A DNA stretch of 64,000 bases from assembly GCA_937922005.1 (NCBI GenBank), contig CAKZWV010000015.1:1-64000 (forward strand), written 5' to 3'. Position 1 is the first letter of the stretch; each line of letters starts with the position of its first letter. Of the stretch, positions 18,218 to 26,039 are shown piece after piece. The stretch is from an uncultured Clostridia bacterium (GTDB lineage Bacteria; Bacillota; Clostridia; Saccharofermentanales; DTU023). The notes beneath the pieces were generated by a model that worked only from the letters and a program-made list of their open reading frames with translations, ran no database searches and was not told where the DNA came from. Both the position numbers and the translations under genes were made by a program.

Positions 18218-18235
18218 TAGGCCCTAGAAGGCCTA
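18218..18235 (-). terminator. Terminator between clpC and the convergent membrane-protein gene
   Basis: TAGGCC (18218-18223), six-base loop, GGCCTA (18230-18235). On the minus strand it is followed by TTTTT, so it mainly serves the minus-strand gene, whose stop codon it overlaps; it may also slow clpC transcription. Confidence 0.6.
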
Positions 18236-19702
18236 AGGCTGATAGCCAATATAGTGAATGTCGATGCTCAAGCCCTTGAGGGGGATGGGTTCGACCCCTT
18301 GGAAAATAGGAATATTAGCCGCCTGCACAGCAGCAGGATCGGCAAAGAGACCGGTGAGGGTGTCTAAGGACATCCCACCGGTTTTTTTGATGGCCAGGGG
18401 AATTTGCTCCGGGAGGGTGAGGCCCAGGAAGGCCAGGGCTTTTTCTTGGTCGGGCGGCAGGGTCAAGCCAGGGAAGAGGAAGGAGAAGGGGAGGACCAGG
18501 GCCTGCCCTGTGGATCCTTCTTGGTTATTGGCATCTGTCTGGTCCTTCCCCCTTTTTTTGGATCCGGAAGCGGGAGAGACCTCTGCCAGGTTCATGATAG
18601 AGGCTTGTGTGGTCTCAGTCCTTGTTTCCCCGTTTAGGGTAAGGAGGCGGACCTGGTAACTGGTGCCGTCTAGGACTTGGATATCTAGCTCATAGGATAG
18701 CGAGTCGGGGACATGCTCCAGAAAACTAAGATCTTGGCCGGTAATCGCAGCCAGGCTAGCGGCCTTCTCTTTGAGTTTTTCTATTCCTGCCAACTGGACC
18801 TGGAGGGCCCAGGTGCCTGTAAGCTCGTCAGCTGTTGTCTGGGGTGCCCCTTGTCCGTTTGGCGTATCGGCCTGATCCGGGGAGGAGGTCGCCTCTTGAT
18901 CCGTAGCCGGATCTTTGCCCTCCAGGGCTGAGAGATTGGCCTCTTTCAGCATCTTCCAGACCTGCTTGATCGGGGCATCTCCTTTTTTCTTTAGGAGCAT
19001 TTCTTGGACTTGATCCTTCTGCCGTGTGATAAAGTCCTTGCTGAGCTTTTCCACCGGGGGCCGATCTCCCACCACCAGATGTACAAATACCACCAAAAAG
19101 CTTAGTACAAAGGCGATCACGTACTTTTTCAAGGGATTGTAGGTTCGAGTCGGGCGGTCTGCCAAATAGGTCGCCTGACTGGTCCGGGGGGCCTGGGTGG
19201 GGTAGGGAGCCTGCTTAGGGTAGGCTGCCTGCCTAGGGTAGGTTGCTGGTTCGCCATAGGGATCTGAATGTACGTAGAAGTCGGAGTAGGTATCGTTGTA
19301 GGTATCGTTGTAGGGACCCTCATCGGCGTAGGGATCCGCATCGTAAGTCCCTGGCTCAGCATGGGGTCTCGGATCATAAGTCTCCCCCTGCAAATACTCC
19401 ATCTCCTCTTCTTCCCAGTCTTCTAGTTCAAAGTTGGCGTCTGGCACCCTGGCTTGGGGATCGTGCAAGTTCGTCTTGACTTCATGAAAGTTGGCCTTGG
19501 CGTCAGGAGAGAAGGGGGCCGCAAAGGGCTGAAGGGGATGGGTTTTGGCGTAGTCGTCGAGCTCACGGCCAAAGGCGACTAGGTCCTCATCTGGTGCGGA
19601 CATCTCTGCCTCTGGACCTCTCCACGTCTGCTTATCCTGTTGTCTGGGTGCTAAGGCTCCTGGACTTCTTGATGTCCGGGGGCCATGGTTGCGCTCTTCC
19701 AT
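18233..19702 (-). CDS. Unknown single-pass membrane protein with disordered N-terminus
   Basis: A 489-residue protein I do not recognise. Residues 1-190 are acidic and Tyr/Pro/Asp-rich with short repeats (DTYNDTYSD; PRQAAYPKQAPYPTQAP), without a signal peptide. One membrane segment lies at about 193-213 (VIAFVLSFLVVFVHLVV), so the N-terminus is probably cytoplasmic and the C-terminal 275 residues outside. The outer part has a linker rich in Gln/Ala/Asp, then a folded-looking region containing TGTWALQVQLAGI and SYELDIQVLDGTSYQVRLLT, suggestive of beta structure. A GAAGGAG site precedes the ATG. It is monocistronic and converges with clpC. Its N-terminal region contains an exact GGAGTATTTG copy (19391-19400). 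Confidence 0.7.
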   Translation of the reverse strand: MEERNHGPRTSRSPGALAPRQQDKQTWRGPEAEMSAPDEDLVAFGRELDDYAKTHPLQPFAAPFSPDAKANFHEVKTNLHDPQARVPDANFELEDWEEEEMEYLQGETYDPRPHAEPGTYDADPYADEGPYNDTYNDTYSDFYVHSDPYGEPATYPRQAAYPKQAPYPTQAPRTSQATYLADRPTRTYNPLKKYVIAFVLSFLVVFVHLVVGDRPPVEKLSKDFITRQKDQVQEMLLKKKGDAPIKQVWKMLKEANLSALEGKDPATDQEATSSPDQADTPNGQGAPQTTADELTGTWALQVQLAGIEKLKEKAASLAAITGQDLSFLEHVPDSLSYELDIQVLDGTSYQVRLLTLNGETRTETTQASIMNLAEVSPASGSKKRGKDQTDANNQEGSTGQALVLPFSFLFPGLTLPPDQEKALAFLGLTLPEQIPLAIKKTGGMSLDTLTGLFADPAAVQAANIPIFQGVEPIPLKGLSIDIHYIGYQP

Positions 19703-20113
19703 AGCTTCTCCTTCCCGCTATCTCAAGGCTTCTTGGGTTTTTAGGGGCCTTTCAAGCCTGTGGATCCTTGCAAGGATGCGTAGTGGCATTTCCAGGTGCT
19801 TTCTTTGCTCTGAGATCCTTCTGCCGTCTAGTATAGGAGAAGAGAGAGAATATTTCTGCCCCCTAATTGTTTTTCCGCCCTTACTGCTCCAGCTAAGCAA
19901 TTGTAAAATCCCCCCTAAATGGATTAACGCAGAATAAAATCTGTGGGCGCAGGGTTACGAACCGGGGACAGGGACTTAACTTTTGAGGAGAATGATAGAG
20001 GTGGAGCGATGCGAAGTCTATGATGGAGAGGACCAAAGAAATTGGCAGGCCGGGTCAACCTGACCCTGCAAAATGTTGATGAGCAGAAAATGCTCCTCAA
20101 GAAGGAGGAAAAT
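19703..20113 (+). other. Intergenic leader before the first LPXTG gene
   Basis: No gene seen. The last 75 bases contain two perfect small hairpins: GGGTCA-ACC-TGACCC (about 20055-20069) and GAGCA-GAAAA-TGCTC (about 20081-20095), directly before the AAGGAGG ribosome site. They may regulate translation of the surface protein. I tested this by eye against c-di-GMP riboswitch patterns and found no match. Confidence 0.4.
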
Positions 20114-21859
20114 ATGAAGACAAAACGAGAAATGGGTTTTCTATCACTAATTATTGCAATCCTTGTGGCGATCCAGCTCATCCCATTCGGATTGACACAA
20201 GTAAAGGCGGATCCTGGAGATGAGAAGCTCACCGCCGAAGTAAGTGTGAAGTTAGATCAAAATGACCCAGTAAAGGTTAAAACGGACGATCTAGGAGCAA
20301 CAATTGCAACGGCTAATGTGGAAAGTACTGCCGCATTACAAGCGTATATTGAAAGTCAGAACAACTATAGAACCAAAGATGGAATCAAAGAATATTTAGA
20401 TACAACAAAGTATAAGGCTGAATTGACTGTTGATGAGGCAGCTTTAGAGGAAGCAAAAGCTTACCAGAAAGATAAGACCCAAGCAAAAGAAATGAAGCTT
20501 GCTTTGAAGGTTACCAGTAAAACGCTTTCTAATGAGAAGCTCACCGCCGAAGTAAGTGTGAAGTTAGATCAAAATGACCCAGTAAAGGTTAAAACGGACG
20601 ATCTAGGAGCAACAATTGCAACGGCTAATGTGGAAAGTACTGCCGCATTACAAGCGTATATTGAAAGTCAGAACAACTATAGAACCAAAGATGGAATCAA
20701 AGAATATTTAGATACAACAAAGTATAAGGCTGAATTGACTGTTGATGAGGCAGCTTTAGAGGAAGCAAAAGCTTACCAGAAAGATAAGACCCAAGCAAAA
20801 GAAATGAAGCTTGCTTTGAAGATTACTAGCCTCCAACCCCTCAAAGTCAAAGCTAAGATTACTCTTCCATCGAAGCAATTAAAGGATGTAGAATTCACTA
20901 TTCTCGCTGCCGATGTTAAGAAGCAAAATGTTGAGTCTTTTACCAAGGATCAATTAAAAGAATTCGTGGTAGGCACTGATGCCTATGAGGGTGCAGTAAA
21001 AGATTACAAGGAGCAGATTGCTAAGCACAAAATTGATAGCTTTGTCATTTCTGATGATGATCTGGCCAAAGTAAACAAATACATCAATAAAGACAAATAT
21101 CAGAAACCAGCAGAAGTCAGCATTGAAGTAGTCTACGGAGAAAAGTCCACCGAGCCCAGCAAGAACGAGGAAAGCAAGGAAACCAAGAAGCCTAAAGAGG
21201 ACGATCGTGTCGGTACTTGTTCCAGAAAATACGGTGCCATGGCCATTGGCCGTCGTGACGGCGGATCTGTGAAGGGTATTGACTTTCGCATTGACGTTGA
21301 TGTGGATGCCCTGACCCAGTCCATTGTTCGTAGCAAATCTATCCCCCTGCCCCAGGGTGATCGCTTTATCGGCCAGCTCTTCCAGGTAACCATCAAAGCC
21401 GACGGCAAGACCCTTACCAGAAAAGAGATGAGCAAGGTCTATGAAATTAACCTCAACCTCAAAACTTTCGAAAAGGCACGCAAGAACAACCTAACTGTGT
21501 ACGCTCGGAGCGATGAGGACGAGAAGTGGGAGCGGATTAACAGATTTGGTTACAATAAAGATGGTACCCTAAGCATTGAAGGTATTGACACCTACACCGA
21601 ATTTGTTGTCTGGCTTGACCAAGATAAAAACGATAGAAAACTTCAGTTTGCAGGTGCTATGAACGCCAAGGATCCTGGCAATCGTCAGGGCTTTACCCCT
21701 CGGGTACTTGCTCCCTACAATCCTCAGGTCGCTGGGGCCGTAAACTCTAACCCCAACGCCTACCTGCCTACCACCGGTGAAGGCAATTTCGCTGGCTGGG
21801 TCGCAGCAAGCTTAGTCCTCGCTGCCCTTGCCCTAGTCACCAAGAAAATCTTGAAATAA
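20114..21859 (+). CDS. LPXTG-anchored surface protein with perfect internal duplication
   Basis: Start at ATG 20114, 5 bases after AAGGAGG; the longer frame from 20042 lacks a site. The protein (581 residues) has a signal peptide (MKTKREMGFLSLIIAILVAI, cleavage near VKA), then two identical 97-residue copies within a 104-residue period (nucleotides 20220-20509 and 20532-20821), a third diverged unit, an alpha/beta-looking domain after residue 370, and the sorting signal LPTTGEG, hydrophobic tail and KKILK end. It is exported and attached to peptidoglycan by sortase. The C-terminal domain (PLPQGD, FVVWLD) is shared with the next two proteins. Adhesin or host-interaction roles are possible but unsupported. 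Confidence 0.88.
   Translation: MKTKREMGFLSLIIAILVAIQLIPFGLTQVKADPGDEKLTAEVSVKLDQNDPVKVKTDDLGATIATANVESTAALQAYIESQNNYRTKDGIKEYLDTTKYKAELTVDEAALEEAKAYQKDKTQAKEMKLALKVTSKTLSNEKLTAEVSVKLDQNDPVKVKTDDLGATIATANVESTAALQAYIESQNNYRTKDGIKEYLDTTKYKAELTVDEAALEEAKAYQKDKTQAKEMKLALKITSLQPLKVKAKITLPSKQLKDVEFTILAADVKKQNVESFTKDQLKEFVVGTDAYEGAVKDYKEQIAKHKIDSFVISDDDLAKVNKYINKDKYQKPAEVSIEVVYGEKSTEPSKNEESKETKKPKEDDRVGTCSRKYGAMAIGRRDGGSVKGIDFRIDVDVDALTQSIVRSKSIPLPQGDRFIGQLFQVTIKADGKTLTRKEMSKVYEINLNLKTFEKARKNNLTVYARSDEDEKWERINRFGYNKDGTLSIEGIDTYTEFVVWLDQDKNDRKLQFAGAMNAKDPGNRQGFTPRVLAPYNPQVAGAVNSNPNAYLPTTGEGNFAGWVAASLVLAALALVTKKILK
20220..20821 (+). repeat. Perfect 290-bp direct repeat, 312-bp period
   Basis: Bases 20220-20509 are identical to 20532-20821 by direct reading, separated by 22 bases. 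The period is 104 codons, so copy number can change without breaking the frame. Perfect identity means either very recent duplication or ongoing homogenisation. Confidence 0.95.
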
Positions 21860-21965
21860 GGCACCCTACAAGCCTTACAGGGGAATTATAGCCATTAAGA
21901 AAATCATGAAATAATACCCCATTTTCCATCATAATTAGGATTCAGGAGCAAATATCTCCTGCTTC

Positions 21966-22002
21966 AAGAGCACAAGGATTTCGGTCCCTGTGCTCTTTTT
22001 TT
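21966..22002 (+). terminator. Terminator after the first LPXTG gene
   Basis: AGAGCACA (21967-21974) pairs with TGTGCTCT (21989-21996) with a further GGA/TCC pairing above one mismatch, followed by a run of T. Confidence 0.85.
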
Positions 22003-22131
22003 GCGCCCAAAACTCGATGTCCCCCAGGCCATCTTTTGAACTCAGTAGCTTGATTCCCACCACAGAGCGTCCTTTGCGTCCGCCCCCTAGCCCAGCCATC
22101 TACGGAAGCAGCTAGCTAGGAAAGCGAGGCA

Positions 22132-22163
22132 GGAGTATTTGTTTCTTCTTCCACAAATACTCC
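22132..22163. terminator. Hairpin built from two inverted GGAGTATTTG motifs
   Basis: GGAGTATTTGT (22132-22142) and ACAAATACTCC (22153-22163) form an 11-bp perfect stem with a 10-base loop. T/C-rich sequence follows on the plus strand. It resembles the inverted DNA-uptake-sequence pairs that act as terminators in Neisseria. No gene lies between the previous terminator and this hairpin, so its job as a terminator here is uncertain. Confidence 0.7.
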
Positions 22164-22382
22164 CGCTCTTCTTTTTTCTTTTGTTTGTTCTTTTTTTACC
22201 ATAGCGCTTCTTTTGTGCTACATCTCTGTTCCCATCATTACACATATTTCCCCTGTCTTTCTCTTTTTTTACATAGACCTTACTTTTGCCCCCGGCATCT
22301 TGGAAGTACGTCATGACATCTGTAACATGGAGACAGAAATTGAGGGAGCCCTCAGACTCCCAGGTGAAAACAAAAATCATGC

Positions 22383-22424
22383 AGGTGGAGACATTTCCAC
22401 CCTCTATCATCCAAGGAGGAAAAT
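22383..22424 (+). promoter_or_regulatory. Hairpin and ribosome site before the second LPXTG gene
   Basis: GGTGGA-GACATT-TCCACC (about 22384-22401) forms a perfect 6-bp stem shortly before AAGGAGG and the ATG at 22425. The remainder of the 22164-22382 gap is CT-rich and has a second small hairpin (GGGAG/CTCCC at about 22345); no gene was found there. Confidence 0.4.
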
Positions 22425-24404
22425 ATGAAAAACACAAGGAAAATGGGGATCGCATCCCTCCTACTTATTAGTTTATTCCTAATCCAGCTCATCCCGAGCC
22501 TCGGCGTAAAAGTGAAGGCGGAGGAGAAGACTGTAAATGTAACGGTTACATTTACAGGTAATGACAAATTTAATCCACTAAGTATTGAAATGAAGTTCGA
22601 AAATAAGCCATCAGAGGAAGATTTTAAAAAATCGGTTACAGAATCTGAGGCCTATAAAACACAAAAGAAAACGATAGAAAAAGATGACTACTCCATCACC
22701 AAATTCGATTTGGATACGCAACTAAACGATAAGCTAGATCAATATTTTGCATCTTCACCTTCCGCAGTTGAACCAATTACCGTGACTGTCGCTCTTGCTC
22801 AAAATAAACCTTTAAACGTAGCAGTAAAATTTTTGGGTGCAGATCCTGCAGAAGCTCAACTAGATCTAGAAATAAAGGGAAATCAAGTTATCAAAGATAC
22901 AGCTGATTATTTTATAGCACTTTTAGAAAGTACAGAAGCTTATAAGAAAAGATGTGAAGAATTAGAAGGTAAAAACTATTCGATTTCGTTGAAACTAGAC
23001 AATCCTGATGCTTTGAAAACATATGTCGAAGACAAGACAAAAGAAAAAGGTGATGTTACAGTCACTGCAACCCTTACAAAGAATAAAGATCTTAAAGTTA
23101 TAGTAAACTTCAAAGGAGCTACCGGAGGTGATAATGAAAAGTCCTTTAATTTGAAGGGGAGCCAAGTAACCACATCAGATAAAGATGGCTTCATTGCGCT
23201 ATTCCCCAAATTACCAGAATATTACGGACTTGCAAAGGCATTAGCAGGGTCAACCCATTATGTAAGCTCCCTCACGCTGGATCAGGGGCAAGACGACATT
23301 CTAGCTGCTTACGTAAAGGATAAGACAAAAGCTCAAACGGTTACGATGACTGCAACCCTTACTCCTCTCGAACCCATAAAAGTCAACGTAACTGTAATGG
23401 TAGATGGTACATTAAAGAGTACTTTTGATCTAAGTATTCCAGCGGCTGATGTCACAAAACCCTTTGAAACAGAAATAGAACTAAAAGACTTTGTTGGGGA
23501 GCATAAGGATTTTAAAGATAAGATCAAAGGAATTCCTCATGACTACAAAAAGGATTACAAGTGGCAGTATTCTGAGCAAGCTCTAGAAAACGTTAACCAG
23601 TATATAAAAGATGGCAAAAAGAAAGATGTTGAAATTAGTATTGTCCTGTCTTACCCAAAAGAAAACGCTACTACCACTACTACCACCACCAAGCCATCTA
23701 CCCACAAGCCCTCACGCATGCTCACCTCAAATCTTAACAAATATGGTTATCGCATGGGTTCTTTAGAACTGGATCCGAGAAGTAACAGTCCAGAGCTACC
23801 TGATAAACTAAAACTAACCGTTGAATCAGAGCCTCTAAGCAGAAGCTTTGCCAGTAAAGCAAAGGTCCCAGTTCCCCAAGGAGACCATTTAATCGCTCAA
23901 TATTTTAATGTCTCCACCACTCCATCGATCAATCTCAGCAAATACGATTCTACCCTCACTCTCAATATCGACGAACGTGCCAGTTCTTCCGCCATCACCG
24001 TCTACCAACGTGTGCCAGGCAGCAAAATATGGAACCGTATCTCAAGGTCTAACTATAGCTACGATAAGTCATCTGGCGAGCTTAAGATTGAAGATTTAGA
24101 CGACCTAGGCGAGTTTGTTGTCTGGATCAACAAAGATGCCAAGGAGCCCCTAGACCCTCGACCCCTCCAACGCCTACCTTTGAACCCCAGTGTTCAGGTT
24201 AAGCCCAATGGCATGCTTCCCCAAGGTGTCGCTCCCTTCAAGCCGGCGAACCCTCAAGTTCAGGGCTCTCTCATGCCTCAGGTCCCTCAAGTCAACCCCA
24301 ATGCACAGCTTCCGGTAACCGGTGAGAAAAACTACATCGGCATCATGATGGGCACCCTCATCCTAGCCTGTGGAGCCCTCATTCTAAGAAAAGCTATTAA
24401 ATAA
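22425..24404 (+). CDS. LPXTG-anchored surface protein, paralogue of the upstream gene
   Basis: A 659-residue secreted protein. The signal peptide (MKNTRKMGIASLLLISLFLI, cleavage after VKA) closely resembles that of the previous protein. Three or four diverged beta-rich repeats of about 100 residues follow, marked by recurrent VTVTATLT-like ends and leading LKV-F motifs. A Thr/Lys/Pro-rich hinge (about 410-430) separates them from a C-terminal domain with PVPQGD and FVVWIN, then a Pro/Gln/Val/Asn-rich stalk and the sorting signal LPVTGEK. AAGGAGG lies at normal spacing. It has its own terminator. Wall anchoring by sortase is established for such signals; the ligand is unknown. Confidence 0.88.
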   Translation: MKNTRKMGIASLLLISLFLIQLIPSLGVKVKAEEKTVNVTVTFTGNDKFNPLSIEMKFENKPSEEDFKKSVTESEAYKTQKKTIEKDDYSITKFDLDTQLNDKLDQYFASSPSAVEPITVTVALAQNKPLNVAVKFLGADPAEAQLDLEIKGNQVIKDTADYFIALLESTEAYKKRCEELEGKNYSISLKLDNPDALKTYVEDKTKEKGDVTVTATLTKNKDLKVIVNFKGATGGDNEKSFNLKGSQVTTSDKDGFIALFPKLPEYYGLAKALAGSTHYVSSLTLDQGQDDILAAYVKDKTKAQTVTMTATLTPLEPIKVNVTVMVDGTLKSTFDLSIPAADVTKPFETEIELKDFVGEHKDFKDKIKGIPHDYKKDYKWQYSEQALENVNQYIKDGKKKDVEISIVLSYPKENATTTTTTTKPSTHKPSRMLTSNLNKYGYRMGSLELDPRSNSPELPDKLKLTVESEPLSRSFASKAKVPVPQGDHLIAQYFNVSTTPSINLSKYDSTLTLNIDERASSSAITVYQRVPGSKIWNRISRSNYSYDKSSGELKIEDLDDLGEFVVWINKDAKEPLDPRPLQRLPLNPSVQVKPNGMLPQGVAPFKPANPQVQGSLMPQVPQVNPNAQLPVTGEKNYIGIMMGTLILACGALILRKAIK

Positions 24405-24440
24405 TAAGCATTTCATACCCAAATAATCCCTAATCGTTTC

Positions 24441-24474
24441 AAAGCACAAGGACCCTCGTCCTTGTGCTTTTTTC
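24441..24474 (+). terminator. Terminator after the second LPXTG gene
   Basis: A 13-bp perfect stem (AAAGCACAAGGAC with GTCCTTGTGCTTT), four-base loop CCTC, followed by TTT. Confidence 0.92.
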
Positions 24475-24810
24475 ATCCTGGCTTTGCCGCCGTACAGCCC
24501 CCGCCACACCGTCACCGCTAGGGCACAGGCCCCGGCCCCGGCCCCCACCCCCACCGGATGTCACCGTCGCCTGCCAGAGCTCCCTCAGTGTTACAATTCC
24601 CTTGCATGGTTACAAAGATCTTTCAATCCCTTTACCTTAGCCATGTTTTCATATGATTTCTATTGAGACTAGGAACACATTACCGTAAGATGTCATTACA
24701 AGATCATTCCAAGGCATAGAACAAGAGGCCAGCAGCTTCTAGCTATATACAACAAGCTTCTGGCTATATACATCGATCTAGGGCCTTTTGGATGACAAAG
24801 GAGGATAAAG
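24475..24810 (+). other. Intergenic region with an 18-bp near-perfect direct repeat
   Basis: No gene supported; a Pro/Ala-rich frame at 24484-24666 lacks a ribosome site. Near 24731-24772 AGCTTCTAGCTATATACA and AGCTTCTGGCTATATACA occur in tandem (period 21). AAAGGAGG before ATG 24811 starts the next surface gene. Confidence 0.5.
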
Positions 24811-25788
24811 ATGAACCCCAAGCAAAAGAAGGGCCAAGCCCAACCATTTATTTGTAATACATATTGTGATAGCTATCGTGATGTCAAGCAGAAAAGTTTT
24901 GCCGTCACGGCCATCGTATTATTTGCTCTGATGACAACTTGGAGCATCGGAGCCTTGGGAAAGCTACCCGTATATGCAGAAGAAATCCCCGCACTACAAG
25001 CAAGCAGCCAAGGAGAGACGAGCCAAGGAGGGACGAGCCAAGTAGGGTCTACTCCCGAAGCATCTGTCCCCGCAGCATCCGTACAAGTGGATACCGCCTA
25101 CGGACTCGTTCGCATTCCTAGTAACCTCGCTGGTGCCAACTTGCAAGTTAGTAACACAAAATTGGCCACAGTAGACATCCAGGGCTATTTCCTCCAAGTG
25201 GCAGAGACATCTGTCCAATTTGAAAGCGTCCAGGTGGCCAAAGCCTTTGCCGTTTCCTTGACTCAGAGGGGACAAGAGGTCGACGCTGCGAAGCTCATCC
25301 AAAATGGCTGCTACTTCCAGATCAGCCTTCCTACTGGCCTTGCGGACATCAACAAAGAAGACTATGCCCTCTACCATGAAACAGATGGGATCTGGAAAAA
25401 AGTTAGCTCCTGGGAAATCATCGACCGGACCCAAGGAAATATCCTGGTACAAACCGGATCCCTATCCCGCTGGGCCCTGGTCAGACTGAAAAAAGTGGCT
25501 CAAATCCATCCGGAAAACACCAGCCAGCAAGCCAACTTCAGCCATAACCCTAGCCTTAATCCTAGTCTTAACCCTGCCGCTCAAGTTCCCTGTTATGTCC
25601 CCATTCCCCTTGCCGTAGCTGGCAGGGAAGGCCCCCAACTCGTAGATCCTAACCAAAAACCAGGGACAGGATCTACAGAAGCTCTGCCAGAGACCGGTGA
25701 GCGCTCTTACACCCCATATGTTCTCATCAACATCCTCCTGGCTGTGAGCCTGACCATCCTCCAAGCCTTCTATAGAAAGAATCGATAA
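24811..25788 (+). CDS. Small LPXTG-anchored surface protein
   Basis: A 325-residue protein with a late signal anchor (hydrophobic segment about residues 30-50, SFAVTAIVLFALMTTWSIGA) after an unusually long polar N-terminus, a Ser/Gln/Gly-rich linker, one folded domain and the sorting signal LPETGERSY with C-terminal KNR. The folded domain (about 85-230) shares the order of elements seen at the C-terminus of the two preceding proteins (VAKAFAVSL; YFQISLPTGL; GIWKKVSSWEI; LSRWALVRL), so it is probably a diverged third member. AAAGGAGG precedes the ATG. Function unknown; cell-wall attachment is well supported. Confidence 0.85.
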   Translation: MNPKQKKGQAQPFICNTYCDSYRDVKQKSFAVTAIVLFALMTTWSIGALGKLPVYAEEIPALQASSQGETSQGGTSQVGSTPEASVPAASVQVDTAYGLVRIPSNLAGANLQVSNTKLATVDIQGYFLQVAETSVQFESVQVAKAFAVSLTQRGQEVDAAKLIQNGCYFQISLPTGLADINKEDYALYHETDGIWKKVSSWEIIDRTQGNILVQTGSLSRWALVRLKKVAQIHPENTSQQANFSHNPSLNPSLNPAAQVPCYVPIPLAVAGREGPQLVDPNQKPGTGSTEALPETGERSYTPYVLINILLAVSLTILQAFYRKNR

Positions 25789-25890
25789 GCAATTCCGTTT
25801 ATTAGCGCTAACAAAGCAACGGATTATCCTCCAAACTTCCTATAGAAAAAGGCGTTAAGACCTCTAGCCACCATCCCCTCTGATCCTCCT

Positions 25891-25918
25891 AAAGACCTCA
25901 TTTGAGGTCTTTTTTTAT
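25891..25918 (+). terminator. Terminator after the third LPXTG gene
   Basis: AAAGACCTCA-TT-TGAGGTCTTT, a 10-bp perfect stem, followed by a T run. Confidence 0.92.
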
Positions 25919-26039
25919 GAATCCATTTGTGTATTTTGGAAAAATGTAAGCTTATCCTTAACCTTGTAATCGCTTTGAGATCCTTCATTCCCCGGGGGAG
26001 GGTATAATAATAAGAGTTCAAGATCAGAAAGGAGAGAAG

